From contig CAUZDY010000011.1 in NCBI GenBank assembly GCA_963578805.1, positions 8,350 through 72,349 of the forward strand: DNA of 64,000 nt, in the 5' to 3' direction. Made by a program: the position numbers and the translations under genes. Origin of the DNA: CAUZIB01 sp963578805. GTDB taxonomy: Bacteria > Acidobacteriota > Vicinamibacteria > Vicinamibacterales > UBA8438. This document shows positions 43,836-53,457 of the stretch, piece after piece; positions within the stretch are counted from its first letter, which is position 1, and every line of letters starts with the position of its first letter. Under the pieces are notes generated by a model that was not told the origin of the DNA, searched no databases, and saw only the letters and a list, made by a program, of their open reading frames with translations.

Positions 43836-45167
43836 TCACACAAGAAAGATGTAGCGGATAAGGAAGAGACCAGCAAACAGAAAAATCAACCACTCGGTTT
43901 CGGCCGCGCGACCGGTGAGAAGCTTGAGCGTCGCAAACGAAATAAAACCGAAAGCGATCCCCTCGGTAATGCTGACGGTCAGCGGCATGAGAAGAATTGT
44001 TTAAAACGCCGGAATCGCCTCAGTTGGATCATCCCATCCAATTCGACGGACACCTCGTACCATCATCGTCCCGACCACGATCAGTGCCGGGGCGATCACT
44101 GGATACAGAGTAAGTTCGTCACTAACCCGATAGCCGCCCCCGACCATCGCCACGATCGGTGAGAAAAACAAGGCGAGAAAGAACAGCCCGGCCGTTACGA
44201 CTGCCGTCAAACCGGTCCGGCCACCAGCAGCCACACCGGTCGAGCTTTCAATGTAGGCCGTTACGGTCGAGGTTCCCAAACTGGCACCCACGACGGTACC
44301 GGCCGCATCCGCCAGTAATGCGCCACGGGCGCGTGGAAGCGTGCCAGCCCGCATCAAGCCAGCCTGATCTGCGACCGCTACGAGCGTGCCAACCGAGTCG
44401 AACAAGGCCAGAAACAGGAACATAAAAACAACGGTAATCATGTCAGGGCGTAGAGCGCCCAGCACGTCGAGCTCCAAAAACGTCGCCGCCATCGATGGCG
44501 GCAGGCTTGCCAACCCTTGGTACTTCGTGACTCCGATCAGCCACGCGACGACACTTGATACAAGTAGACCCACAAGCAGCGCGCCTCTGAGGTTCCAGGC
44601 AGTCAACACCGCCATGACGCTGAACCCGACCAACGCTACCAGCACCGGTGCGGTTCGCAGGTCACCGAGCGTAATTAAAGTGCCAGGCGAGTCGACGATC
44701 ACGCCTGCCCACTGCAGGCCCACCGTCGCAATGAGCAGACCGATCCCAACCGCGATCGCATGCTTTAGGGAGTCTGGTATCGCCGTGATTAGACGCTCCC
44801 GAAGACCGACACCGGCCGTGAGCACGAAGAGCATCCCGGCCAGGGCAACGGCACCCAGCGCCACCCGCCACGGGACACCGCCGGCTGCGACGACCGCAAA
44901 GGCGAAGTAAAAATTATGCCCCATCGCAGGCGCGACCGCGATGGGGTAGTTGGCGAAGAACGCCATCATCAAGGTTGCAATCCCACTGCCGAGGCAGGTA
45001 GCCACAAACACGGAACCGAAATCCATTCCGGCCGCGCTGAGCACGGTGGGCTGCACGAAGATGATGTAGGCCAGCGTGAAGAAGGTCGTGCTACCAGCGA
45101 GGACCTCAGTCCGAACGGTCGTGCCGCACTGGGACAGATGAAACAGACGCTCTAGTGTCTGGCCCAT
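43836..45167 (-). pseudogene. NCS2 purine permease (AzgA type) with an in-frame stop
   Basis: Polytopic purine permease: 'TEVLAGSTTFFTLAYIIFVQP', 'VAPAMGHNFYFAF', 'GIGLLIATVGLQ', 'FLFLALFDSVGTLVAVADQAG' and 'TSTVTAYIESSTGVAAGGRTG' are AzgA/GhxP signatures. After 'DDPTEAIPAF' the frame has TAA (44003-44001), then continues in the same frame with good homology ('LMPLTVSITEGIAFGFISF', 'LLTGRAAETEWLIFLFAG') to TGA at 43838. Relatives have Leu here, and TTA to TAA is a single change. The truncated product would lack the last two helices. It could be a true pseudogene or a base-call error; an ATG 15 bases after the stop could allow separate restart. Confidence 0.85.
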
Positions 45168-45168
45168 T

Positions 45169-45993
45169 TTAGTGGAGCGTCACGACCGGACTCCACGCTT
45201 GGCTCTCCTCTCGCACTCGGCCCTCGTCACGAAGCTTGACCAGGTGAGCCAGGACACTATCGGTAGCCATAAGCCGTAGCGGGTCTGACAGGTCGCCGTA
45301 GAGCCGATCCACGATCGGTTCGAGAGTTACTAGTCCCGCCTTGAGGGCCTCGAGGACTTCAGCTTCTCTACTTAGGCGATGGTCTACATAGCGACCGACG
45401 AGAGCTGGTAGATCGGTGATCTCCGGTCCGTGCGCAGGTAATACCCGTGTGGGACGCAGCGCCCGTATCACGTCGAGACTACGAAGATATGCGGTGAGGC
45501 TGCCACCGTTACTGGCAGGGATGACGACACTACCGCCTGCGATCACGAGATCGCCACAGAAGAGGGTCCAGCTGTCCTCATCCAGAAAGCAGAGGTGGTC
45601 CGGTGCATGACCCGGCGTATGGACGACACGAAGCGAGCCATCGCCAGCGGTTAGGAGATCCCTGTCAGCCGCACCCGCCCACTTCACCCCGAATTGCTCA
45701 TCTTGGCCGACCCAGGGCATCTTGACGAACTCCACTTCAGGCCACTCGGCGGCCAGCAGCGTGGCTCCGGACGCATGGTCTGCATGACCGTGGGTCACGA
45801 GCACTCGAGCGAGTCGAGCGCCGGCCAATGCGGCGCGGACGGCATCCAGGTGCTCACGCCGACCGACACCGGCGTCGATCAGCGTCGGCACCATCCCACT
45901 GATCAAGTAAGTGTTATTCCCGGGACCGGAACCCGGGCCTAGATTGAAACCTGGAACGAGGGTAATGGTCACTGGATCGGAGACCCCGGGCAC
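45169..45993 (-). CDS. MBL-fold metallohydrolase (LACTB2/glyoxalase II-like)
   Basis: 274 residues. The metal-site motif is 'VTHGHADHASGATLL' (HxHxDH), with later ligands in 'VVHTPGHAPDHLCF' (His), 'LFCGDLVIAG' (Asp) and 'VLPAHGPEI' (His). The C-terminal winged-helix-like tail ('HLVKLRDEGRV') is as in LACTB2-like proteins. GTG start at 45993. Substrate unknown, possibly a thioester or nucleic acid. The stop is 2 bases before the NCS2 permease gene on the same strand. Confidence 0.9.
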   Translation of the reverse strand: MPGVSDPVTITLVPGFNLGPGSGPGNNTYLISGMVPTLIDAGVGRREHLDAVRAALAGARLARVLVTHGHADHASGATLLAAEWPEVEFVKMPWVGQDEQFGVKWAGAADRDLLTAGDGSLRVVHTPGHAPDHLCFLDEDSWTLFCGDLVIAGGSVVIPASNGGSLTAYLRSLDVIRALRPTRVLPAHGPEITDLPALVGRYVDHRLSREAEVLEALKAGLVTLEPIVDRLYGDLSDPLRLMATDSVLAHLVKLRDEGRVREESQAWSPVVTLH

Positions 45994-46020
45994 CAGTCAA
46001 CGGTTGACGAAGGCCTCGAC

Positions 46021-47652
46021 GTGCGTCAATTATACTGTGTGCCCGATTCGGCTTCCGTCCCAGAAACCTTCACCCCTGACCAGCGCCGCCTCCTCGAACC
46101 GTACTTCGGAAACGTGAACAGCCACGTGTTCGTGCTCACCAACCTACCCGAAGTGGTCAAGGGCGCGTTGTTCGCTCGGTACTCCAGGTCAGCGAAGACG
46201 GTTCGGCGGCTGTTTCTCGATGAATTTGCTGACCATATGCCCGAACAGACGTCTCAGGATGATGTGGGGCTCGAACGTGCCGAACGCTTGTACGAACGAA
46301 TCTTTGGACAGTACGGTGACGACTCTGTCGCACAACTCGGTGGTGCACATCTCGCTTGCGAGGGCGTATCGAACGTACTTACGAAGGTGCTCGAGCGCGG
46401 TCGCCTCATGTCTTATCTCGAGCAATCCACTCGCTACGTCCCCTACACGGACCGCCCGGGAGGGCAGTGGAAGTACGTGGTACCAACAGAGATCGCCACC
46501 GGCAGTGACGTGTCGCTTCGGTCAACGTTCTCGGCAACGCTTGACCACGCGTTCGAAACGTACGTACGGTGGATCGAACCCCTTCAGACTCACTTTCGCT
46601 CCGTCTACCCAAAGTCACCCTCCGATCCTGACGGGGTCTATAACGCCGCGGTCAGGGCCAAGACTCTTGACGTGCTTCGCGGTCTGTTGCCGGCGGCGAC
46701 CCGCTCTAACGTAGGACTGTATGGATCCGGACAAGCGTACGAGGCACTGCTACTCCGGATGCTCGCGAATCCCCTGTCGGAAGCTCGCGAGGTCTCCGAC
46801 CTCATGCTTCCCGAGCTTCGCAAGGTAATCCCAGCCTTCTTGGTGAGGGTAGACCGACCAGACCGTGGTGTGCGATGGAGCCGGTACCTCGCGGAGACCC
46901 GAGCCAACACCGAGCGTATGGCCAGAGAGGTCATCGACGGTCTAGAACCAGAGCTAAGTCCAGAGGTGACCTTGACCGACTTTGACCCCGACGGCGAGAT
47001 CAAGGTCGTGGCAGCCGCTCTCTACGCCGGATCTCACCTGCCCGAGACTCAGCTACTTGGGATTGCTCGCTCAATGAACACCGATGAACGGATTCGTGTA
47101 TTGCGAACGTATGTCGGTGAGCGAGCTAATCGTCGACACCGTCCCGGGCGGGCGTTTGAACGAGCGACGTACTGCTTCGACGTGTTGTCCGACTACGGAG
47201 CGTTCCGTGACCTCCAACGGCACCGCATACTCTCGATCGACTGGCAACAGCTCGGGCCGTCTAATGGATACGTCATGCCAGCCGCCGTCGATGAGGTTGG
47301 AGCGGTTACGGATTGGCAGCAGGTGATGGAAGAGTCGGCAGAACTCCATGGCCGGGTGGCCGGGGCGTCGTCGCCACTCGTTGCTCAGTACGCCGTGTCG
47401 ATGGCGTATCAAATCAGGTTCTACATGCAGATGAACGCCCGTGAGGCCATGCATGTCATCGAGTTGAGAACTTCACCCCAGGGACACCCGGCGTATCGGC
47501 GTGTCTGCCAGACGATGCACCGTCTGATCGACGAGCAGGCCGGACATCACGCAATCGCGTCGGCTCTGATGTTCGTTGACCACTCTGGGGTAGATCTTGA
47601 ACGCCTTGAGGCGGAACGAGCCACCGAGCGACGGCGCCAGCAAACCAGCTAA
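46021..47652 (+). CDS. Tandem ThyX-like protein (FAD-dependent thymidylate synthase family)
   Basis: 543 residues, about twice the length of canonical ThyX, with two ThyX-fold halves. The first half has 'GDDSVAQLGGAHLACEGVSN' and 'ERGRLMSYLEQSTRYV' (about 125-140), a form of the RHRxxSxNxxSxRY ThyX motif with His changed to Gly. The second half has 'YGAFRDLQRHRILSIDW' (near 395-407), which keeps RHRxxS but loses the following Ser/Arg/Tyr part. The C-terminal 'YMQMNAREAMHVIELRTSPQGHPAYR' resembles the ThyX end. It may synthesise dTMP or have taken another flavin-dependent role; the first is not proven. GTG start. Confidence 0.8.
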   Translation: MRQLYCVPDSASVPETFTPDQRRLLEPYFGNVNSHVFVLTNLPEVVKGALFARYSRSAKTVRRLFLDEFADHMPEQTSQDDVGLERAERLYERIFGQYGDDSVAQLGGAHLACEGVSNVLTKVLERGRLMSYLEQSTRYVPYTDRPGGQWKYVVPTEIATGSDVSLRSTFSATLDHAFETYVRWIEPLQTHFRSVYPKSPSDPDGVYNAAVRAKTLDVLRGLLPAATRSNVGLYGSGQAYEALLLRMLANPLSEAREVSDLMLPELRKVIPAFLVRVDRPDRGVRWSRYLAETRANTERMAREVIDGLEPELSPEVTLTDFDPDGEIKVVAAALYAGSHLPETQLLGIARSMNTDERIRVLRTYVGERANRRHRPGRAFERATYCFDVLSDYGAFRDLQRHRILSIDWQQLGPSNGYVMPAAVDEVGAVTDWQQVMEESAELHGRVAGASSPLVAQYAVSMAYQIRFYMQMNAREAMHVIELRTSPQGHPAYRRVCQTMHRLIDEQAGHHAIASALMFVDHSGVDLERLEAERATERRRQQTS

Positions 47653-47677
47653 GCAAATCGGTGCCCAGGCGCCAGCC

Positions 47678-48214
47678 TTAGGCGCCCTCTGACTCCTCAG
47701 TGTCGCTCCAGTAACGGTCGTACTCGGTAAGGTAGGTGAGGCTGTCGAGCGAGGTCATCCGATCAAGGAACAGGACACCGTCAAGGTGATCCGTCTCGTG
47801 TTGAATCACACGCGCTGAAAACCCTGATGTCGTCATTGTGCGCTCACGCCCATCGCGGTCCAACGAACGAACAAGAATTTCAGCCTTGCGCGACACCCGG
47901 CCACGAATATCTGGGATGCTGAGGCATCCTTCCCAGTCGTCCTCGACTGCCTCTCCGACCGGTAAAATTTCGGGGTTCACCATCACGACGGGCGGCACCC
48001 CAACCTCCGGATCATCGACACCGGCCACGAACAAACGTAGACCAAAGTGTACTTGCGGCGCGGCCAGACCGATCCCCTGATACTCCTGCATCGTCTCGAA
48101 CATATCGTCGATCAGCGTCTGTATTACCGAATCGCTGAGCTCGGTCTGGGTAACTTTGCGGGCTGGTTTCCGAAGCACAGGATGCCCAAGTCGCGCCACC
48201 TTGAGGATGGACAT
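47678..48214 (-). CDS. def: Peptide deformylase
   Basis: 178 residues with all three deformylase motifs: 'GIGLAAPQVHFG' (GxGLAAxQ), 'EGCLSIPDIRGRV' (EGCLS, metal Cys) and 'QHETDHLDGVLFLDRM' (HExxH form QHEhDHL). Removes the formyl group from nascent proteins. The ATG is 36 bases from the divergent NUDIX gene. Its stop lies in a short GGCGCC inverted repeat shared with the convergent ThyX-like gene's 3' side. Confidence 0.97.
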   Translation of the reverse strand: MSILKVARLGHPVLRKPARKVTQTELSDSVIQTLIDDMFETMQEYQGIGLAAPQVHFGLRLFVAGVDDPEVGVPPVVMVNPEILPVGEAVEDDWEGCLSIPDIRGRVSRKAEILVRSLDRDGRERTMTTSGFSARVIQHETDHLDGVLFLDRMTSLDSLTYLTEYDRYWSDTEESEGA

Positions 48215-48249
48215 GCTCGCCGATTATACGATACGGTGCTGCGTCAACC

Positions 48250-48786
48250 ATGTCGTCCCATATCCATGACGACGTCCTCCGGTTCTGCTCGCGTTGCGGC
48301 GGGACACTCATCCAGACCCTCCTTAAACCAGAGGAGCCAGAGCGACCCGTGTGCCAAGCTTGTGGGTACGTCGTCTACCTTGATCCGAAGGTCGCGGTCG
48401 GCACCATCATTAGCAATCGGCATGGGCAGATCGCCATGGTAAGGCGAGCCATCGAACCAGGGTACGGCAAGTGGGTTTTCCCTGGCGGATATGTCGATCG
48501 AGGAGAAGAGCTGATGGTCGCTGCTATCCGCGAAGCGTGGGAGGAGGCCCACCTGCGTATTCGTATCGATGGGCTGGTCAACATCTACTCGTATCGGAAT
48601 CGGATTCCTGTCATCATCGTCTATGCGGCGACCTCGGTTGGTGGAGATCTGCGAGCCGAAGATGAGTCATTGGACGCCGGATGGTTCGCGGAATCTGACG
48701 TTCCCTGGCCCCAGCTAGCCTTTCCAAGTACACGGCAGGGTCTACGCGACTACTTTAAGGGTATTCTCCACCCGCACATCGCGTAA
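48250..48786 (+). CDS. NUDIX hydrolase with N-terminal zinc ribbon
   Basis: 178 residues. A zinc ribbon lies at ~16-40 ('CSRCGGTLI' and 'CQACGYVVYLDP'). The Nudix box is 'GGYVDRGEELMVAAIREAWEEAHL' in spread form (GX5EX7REXXEEXX, the G of GU replaced by H), near residues 78-100. The layout resembles NudC-like or ADP-ribose/NADH pyrophosphatase relatives, but substrate cannot be fixed. Divergent from def. Confidence 0.9.
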   Translation: MSSHIHDDVLRFCSRCGGTLIQTLLKPEEPERPVCQACGYVVYLDPKVAVGTIISNRHGQIAMVRRAIEPGYGKWVFPGGYVDRGEELMVAAIREAWEEAHLRIRIDGLVNIYSYRNRIPVIIVYAATSVGGDLRAEDESLDAGWFAESDVPWPQLAFPSTRQGLRDYFKGILHPHIA

Positions 48787-49125
48787 CCATGCTGGTGCGG
48801 AATCTGCCCGTCGTTCAGCGTGAGTCTCTATACGCCAAACACCGTTACACTGGTGGCAGATCTCTGAAAAAGGTTCCGTGCTCCGCCTGACTCGTGACGT
48901 TTCTATTTGCTTGTTGTGAGCTCAATCACCAGAAGGATCTAAACCCAACTGACCCATCGGCGTTCCCATCGCTGCTGGTGGCGAAGTGATGCGTCGTCCT
49001 GCCTTGGAACACCGAACTCATGCACCGACCTGCAGTAGTCGAGGAGACTGCCTCAGCGCACTCGGGTTCCTTCAGTACGACGTGAGGCATCGACGTGGTG
49101 GTGAGAGAAACGCTTCAGCGAGTGT
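48787..49125 (+). other. Intergenic region, no gene recognised
   Basis: 339 bases between the NUDIX gene and the 3' end of thiI. I see no ORF with family resemblance, no tRNA, and no strong terminator stem with a T-run. It may hold gene debris. Confidence 0.5.
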
Positions 49126-50304
49126 CTACTTGACCACTGGGAAGGTGAAGTTCTCTACGGCGACAGTTTCCACCGCACTGTCGACCATCTCATCGATAGG
49201 GAGGACGGCTTCGGCGTCCTCCACCTGATGAGCTCTCGCCCGCGTCGCTGGGTTCCGTGGCATGAACAACTGGCAGCAATCTTCGTCGGGGATGATTGAC
49301 ACGGGATATGACCCGAGTCTACGCGCCTCGTTTGAGATTTCATCTTTATCAGAACCGATCAGTGGGCGCAGAACAGGAAGAGTCACGGCAGCATTGATAA
49401 CGGCAAGGTTCTCGACTGTCTGTGATGCCACCTGTCCGACCGCCTCTCCTGTGACCAGCGCGCGGGCGCGGCACCGCTTGGCCAAACGCTCGGCAATTCG
49501 CATCATCAGCCGCCGGTAGAGGACAACACGAAGCGGTGGTGGCGCAGCCAGGACGATCTGCCGCTGGATGTCACCAAATGCGACAAGATACAGACGTGAT
49601 GTGAGCTGGTAGGTCGTCAACAGGTTAGCTAGCTCTCGCACTTTATCCACCGAAGCGTGTGACAGTAACGGATAGCTGTGAAAATGCACAAACCGGACGC
49701 GACACCCACGTTTCATTAAACGGTATGCTGCCACCGGAGAATCGATACCACCCGACAAAAGACTCATGACGTGACCGCTCGTTCCAGAGGGCAAGCCTCC
49801 CGGTCCGAAGTGCTTGTCGAGAGAGAAGTACGCTTCTGTTCGAAGCACTTCGATCCGGATGACCAAGTCTGGTTGGTCCAGGTCTACCATCCAGTTTCTC
49901 GCAGCCTTGATACGCCCTCCCACCTCGCGCTCAAGCTCCGGTGACGTCAACGCGTACGCCTTGTCGGCACGCCGTGCCGTTATCCGAAAGCTCGTGACGT
50001 TGAGGTCGGACCGGGAGGCGAGCTCATCCAGAATGGAGGTTGCAAGCTCTTCGACCGACCGGCCTGCACGTTGGGCGCGAGCGAAGTTCGCAACGCCGAA
50101 TATCCTCGTGATCCGGTGCTCGACCTCCGTCCAGTCGGCGGCTGGGCCCAGTGCCAGCTCGATCCGCCCCATAAGCGCGCGTACTCGAACGATGTCAAGG
50201 TCGGCAGTCGCCGCTCGAATATTGCTGACCAAACGCTCGATGAACCACGGGCGGTTTCGCCCCTTGAGGGCGATCTCTTGATAGTGAACGATGACGGAGT
50301 CCAT
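49126..50304 (-). CDS. thiI: tRNA 4-thiouridine synthetase ThiI
   Basis: 392 residues. An N-terminal ferredoxin-like and THUMP region is followed by the PP-loop 'SLLSGGIDSPVAAYRLMKRG' (SGGxDS). 'ALVTGEAVGQVASQTVENLAVI' and 'PLIGSDKDEI' are diagnostic of ThiI. 'IIPDEDCCQLFMPRNPATRA' holds the conserved C-terminal Cys. There is no rhodanese domain, as in most non-gammaproteobacterial ThiI. It makes s4U8 in tRNA and may supply sulphur for thiamine. The last gene of the hpnC-hpnD-hpnE-thiI run, 9 bases after hpnE. Confidence 0.95.
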   Translation of the reverse strand: MDSVIVHYQEIALKGRNRPWFIERLVSNIRAATADLDIVRVRALMGRIELALGPAADWTEVEHRITRIFGVANFARAQRAGRSVEELATSILDELASRSDLNVTSFRITARRADKAYALTSPELEREVGGRIKAARNWMVDLDQPDLVIRIEVLRTEAYFSLDKHFGPGGLPSGTSGHVMSLLSGGIDSPVAAYRLMKRGCRVRFVHFHSYPLLSHASVDKVRELANLLTTYQLTSRLYLVAFGDIQRQIVLAAPPPLRVVLYRRLMMRIAERLAKRCRARALVTGEAVGQVASQTVENLAVINAAVTLPVLRPLIGSDKDEISNEARRLGSYPVSIIPDEDCCQLFMPRNPATRARAHQVEDAEAVLPIDEMVDSAVETVAVENFTFPVVK

Positions 50305-50313
50305 CCGGGTGAG

Positions 50314-51672
50314 TTACCCTCCGAGCTCGCGGAACGCCAGCTCAGCCGCGCGATGTCCGCTGACGACGGCACTCTCAATCGTACTGGGCAGACCGGTCTC
50401 GATCCAATCGCCAGCCAGATAGAGCCCTCGGATTACTGTCTCAGAGCTGGGTCTCGCCGGCTGACCAGGTGAGAGCGAGAACGTCGCCTGCCGCTCGCGT
50501 ATCACCAGCGCGTGCGTGAGCGCGACGTCGCGGGCGGGCGGCAGCACTGACCGAAGATCCGACAGCGCCCGGTCGATCAAGACGCCGTTTGACAAGCCCA
50601 CGAGAGCATTGGCACCGCTCGACACCAAAGTTAAATGGGAACCGCAGGGTTTAAGTGCCGTCCGCGTGTTGAATGCCCACTGCATCGTCATCCCAAGCAG
50701 ACCAAGGAACGGCTTCCGCATCACCGGCGAGTCAAACCATAAATGGACGCTCACAATCGGTGCCGAACTCATCGCTGCCGCCCGTTGAAGCACCGGCGCC
50801 AGTGAGGATGGTGGAGGATTAAACACCGAAGACAGGGCGAACCAAGGAACCGCAGAGATCAGGACCGGCGCAGTGATCAGCTTGCGCCGTGCCTCGACCC
50901 CGATGAGACGACCGTCAACGAAGGCGGCCCGACCAGCCGCGCCGGTCCACACTGTGCCACCGCGAGCCTCGACAAACTGACGAGCCGGGACGGCATAAAG
51001 AGCCTCCAGTGGACGACTCGGAACACCGACCGACGAATCGGTGGCTCCTGGCCCACACAGCTCAGCCAGAACCCTGGCAAAGGGAGCGGCAGCAGTCACT
51101 CCGGCATCTTGGTTCAGGGCCGCTAGCGCCAGCGGCTCCCACAGGAGTTCCCGTAAGCGCGAACCTTGACCGTGCCGCACGAGCCAATCTCGCGCGGTCT
51201 CATTTTCGCCACCGACAGTGCATGACAGTCCACTGGCGAACTGCCGCCTGAGTTGGATCAGCGGCCTCACCATTCTTAGGCTCGCGAACCTCTCCGGCAC
51301 GCTCAGTTCGTCCCATTCGGCCACGCCGGCAAGCAGGTGTAAAGGCGCCGGCAGGTCCGGGCACCGATACCGAATCGCGCGACCATACGGGTCGACATAG
51401 CTGACGTCCAATCGCCGCTGAAGACAGACGTCCTGGTCAGCGCCGATGGTGCGCAAAAAGCGGAACGTTTCTCGATAACATCCGAAGAGAACGTGCTGAC
51501 CATTGTCAACGTCCTCGCCGGTGAAACGGTCTCGGTAGGAAGTGGCACGTCCACCTAGCCGGGGACGACCTTCAACCACGATCACCCTGGCGCCGCGGGC
51601 GGTGAGATCCACCGCCGCGCTGAGACCGGCAAAGCCGCCGCCGACAATAACCGCATCGTAGGTCGGCGTCAC
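50314..51672 (-). CDS. hpnE: Hydroxysqualene dehydroxylase HpnE
   Basis: About 452 residues from GTG 51672; the frame opens at 51717 inside hpnD, and the inner GTG removes that overlap. FAD motif 'DAVIVGGGFAGLSAAVDL' at the N-terminus, 'RLGGRATSYRDRFTGEDVDNGQHVL' in spread form, and C-terminal 'GLYLAGDWIETGLPSTIESAVVSG'. This is the amine-oxidase-fold HpnE that reduces hydroxysqualene to squalene. Order hpnC-hpnD-hpnE on one strand supports a complete squalene route from farnesyl diphosphate. Confidence 0.95.
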   Translation of the reverse strand: MTPTYDAVIVGGGFAGLSAAVDLTARGARVIVVEGRPRLGGRATSYRDRFTGEDVDNGQHVLFGCYRETFRFLRTIGADQDVCLQRRLDVSYVDPYGRAIRYRCPDLPAPLHLLAGVAEWDELSVPERFASLRMVRPLIQLRRQFASGLSCTVGGENETARDWLVRHGQGSRLRELLWEPLALAALNQDAGVTAAAPFARVLAELCGPGATDSSVGVPSRPLEALYAVPARQFVEARGGTVWTGAAGRAAFVDGRLIGVEARRKLITAPVLISAVPWFALSSVFNPPPSSLAPVLQRAAAMSSAPIVSVHLWFDSPVMRKPFLGLLGMTMQWAFNTRTALKPCGSHLTLVSSGANALVGLSNGVLIDRALSDLRSVLPPARDVALTHALVIRERQATFSLSPGQPARPSSETVIRGLYLAGDWIETGLPSTIESAVVSGHRAAELAFRELGG

Positions 51673-51676
51673 GGCA

Positions 51677-52579
51677 TCACTTAGGACTCGGACGCGTGCT
51701 ATTCCCGTAGAAAACACGACGGAGAACTGTGCGCGTCCACACTACAGCGGCAATCACAGCCCGACGGGGACGTGGCACGCGAACCACTTCAGAAAAGACA
51801 TCGTAGTCACGTCGTTGAATTCGCTCCAAAATCTCAAAATAGATCTCGCCCATGATTTGGGCCGCCACGAGACTTGTCGCATCCTCAGGAGGGAGCGCCT
51901 CTCCTGCTTTCCGATAGAAGCCACGGGCCCGTTGAGATTCAAATTCGAGGAGCGCGTGAACCTGGGACGACATACCCTGTCTGAGATCCTGATTGGTGCA
52001 CCCAAACCGCTTGAGGTCCTCGAGTGGAAGATAGACCCGTCCCACAGTGAGATCAGTCGGCACGTCACGAATGATATTTGTCAACTGCAACGCCACTCCG
52101 AGAGCGATTGCATAATCGCGTGCACCTATGTTGTGGTACCCGAAGATTTCGATACAGATCAACCCAACAGATGAAGCCACCCGTAGGCAGTACTGATAAA
52201 GGTCGTCAAAGGTTTCGTATCTGCGGTCACCAATGTCCATCTCGACGCCATCGATAAGAGCCTCGAAGGGCTCTCGTGGGAGTCCGAACCGTGCCACCTC
52301 CGGCTTAAGGCGGCGGCCCTGCTCGGTCTGGGGTTCCGACTCGCCGAAGCAACAATCCAGCTCGTGTCGCCATCGCACCAGCTCAACCTTGAGAGCCGGC
52401 GTGCCAAGAACGGCCCTGGCGCCGTCCACCGTCGGCGTGTCGACCGCGTCGTCAACAGCCCGGCAAAAATCCCAGACAGCGATGATCGCGCGCCGCTTAG
52501 CGTGGGAAAGGACGAGAAACGAATAGTAGAAGTTTGTATCTCGACTCACGGCAGGCGCCGCCACCTGGAAGCCTTCCAC
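51677..52579 (-). CDS. hpnD: Presqualene diphosphate synthase HpnD
   Basis: 300 residues. Two Asp-rich motifs of squalene/phytoene synthases: 'AVWDFCRAVDDAVDTP' and 'TNIIRDVPTDLTVGRVYLP'; also 'GLICIEIFGY'. It condenses two farnesyl diphosphates to presqualene diphosphate. GTG start at 52579, overlapping the hpnC 3' end by 34 bases, so the two are translationally linked. Confidence 0.94.
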   Translation of the reverse strand: MEGFQVAAPAVSRDTNFYYSFLVLSHAKRRAIIAVWDFCRAVDDAVDTPTVDGARAVLGTPALKVELVRWRHELDCCFGESEPQTEQGRRLKPEVARFGLPREPFEALIDGVEMDIGDRRYETFDDLYQYCLRVASSVGLICIEIFGYHNIGARDYAIALGVALQLTNIIRDVPTDLTVGRVYLPLEDLKRFGCTNQDLRQGMSSQVHALLEFESQRARGFYRKAGEALPPEDATSLVAAQIMGEIYFEILERIQRRDYDVFSEVVRVPRPRRAVIAAVVWTRTVLRRVFYGNSTRPSPK

Positions 52580-53436
52580 ACGATCGGCAGAGAATCAACG
52601 AATCCCAGCATAGGGCGGTTCCTACGTGGATCGTAGCCGCTCCACTCGAGTCGGTCGAGAATTCGGCACCCAGCCAGCCACGTGAAGCGTAGCTCCAGCC
52701 CAACACGCCCCCCCACCGCGTCACATACCGACCGGCCAGCGTCGAACATCTGTCGAGTCCGGATGACCATCTCTGCGATCGCGGCCAACCATGGAGCCGA
52801 CAATCGTTTTCTCGAGAGGTCCAATTCGTGCGCGCCGAACTCGTCGCTCATGTCCGCTGGAAGATAGAGGCGACCCCGTTTCCAGTCGACATCGAAGTCC
52901 TGGAGAAAGTTCGTGAGCTGGAGTGCCGAACAGAGACTGTCTGACGACATGTCCAATTTTTCACGTCGATGCCCGGCGATTCTAAGAACGAGTCGACCGA
53001 CCGGGTTGGCCGACCGCCGGCAGTAGTCGAGCAGCGCGGCCCAGCTCTCGTACCGATGCACGGTGACATCCTGGCGAAAGGCACTCAAAAGCTCCTCGAA
53101 GAGGTAGACCGGAAGGTCACGACTTCTTATCGTTGCGGCCACCGCGGCAAACACCAGGTCCCGTCGATCGTTTGAGTCGGCGCAAACATCACCATCGACG
53201 GCGGCACGGAGTCGTGTCGCCCAGTCGTCCAGCAGAACCAGTCGCTCGCCCGGGTCACGGTCGCCCTCATCAGCGAAATCGTCGGCATATCGTGCGAAGG
53301 CGTAGACCGCGGCAACATGCGGCCGCATCTGAGCCGGTACGAGCCACGACGCCACCGGGAAATTCTCGTAGTGCTGCCGGGCAATGCCAAGACAAACGTC
53401 ATACGCCCGATCGAGTGACGGATTCGGCTCTGACAC
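52546..53436 (-). CDS. hpnC: Squalene synthase-like HpnC (hydroxysqualene synthase)
   Basis: 296 residues. First Asp motif in 'AVYAFARYADDFADEGDR', second in 'LTNFLQDFDVDWKRGRLYLP', with 'GRLVLRIAGHRREKLDMSSD' between. It converts presqualene diphosphate to hydroxysqualene. GTG start at 53436. First gene of the squalene operon; the divergent hypothetical gene begins 21 bases away, so they probably share a promoter region. No squalene-hopene cyclase is in this window. Confidence 0.93.
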   Translation of the reverse strand: MSEPNPSLDRAYDVCLGIARQHYENFPVASWLVPAQMRPHVAAVYAFARYADDFADEGDRDPGERLVLLDDWATRLRAAVDGDVCADSNDRRDLVFAAVAATIRSRDLPVYLFEELLSAFRQDVTVHRYESWAALLDYCRRSANPVGRLVLRIAGHRREKLDMSSDSLCSALQLTNFLQDFDVDWKRGRLYLPADMSDEFGAHELDLSRKRLSAPWLAAIAEMVIRTRQMFDAGRSVCDAVGGRVGLELRFTWLAGCRILDRLEWSGYDPRRNRPMLGFVDSLPIVWKASRWRRLP

Positions 53437-53457
53437 CGTTTGATAGCATAGTGTCCC

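Noticed and set aside
43836..44003. Frameshift in the NCS2 permease
   Set aside because: The downstream homologous part is in the same frame as the upstream part; the lesion is a single stop codon, not an indel.
47668..47686. GGCGCC...GGCGCC inverted repeat between the ThyX-like gene and def as a bidirectional terminator
   Set aside because: Only six pairs, overlapping the def stop codon, and no T-run on either side.
48787..49125. Structured RNA (6S or similar) between NUDIX and thiI
   Set aside because: No long paired closing stem or open central bubble could be drawn by eye, and no strong promoter or terminator is visible.
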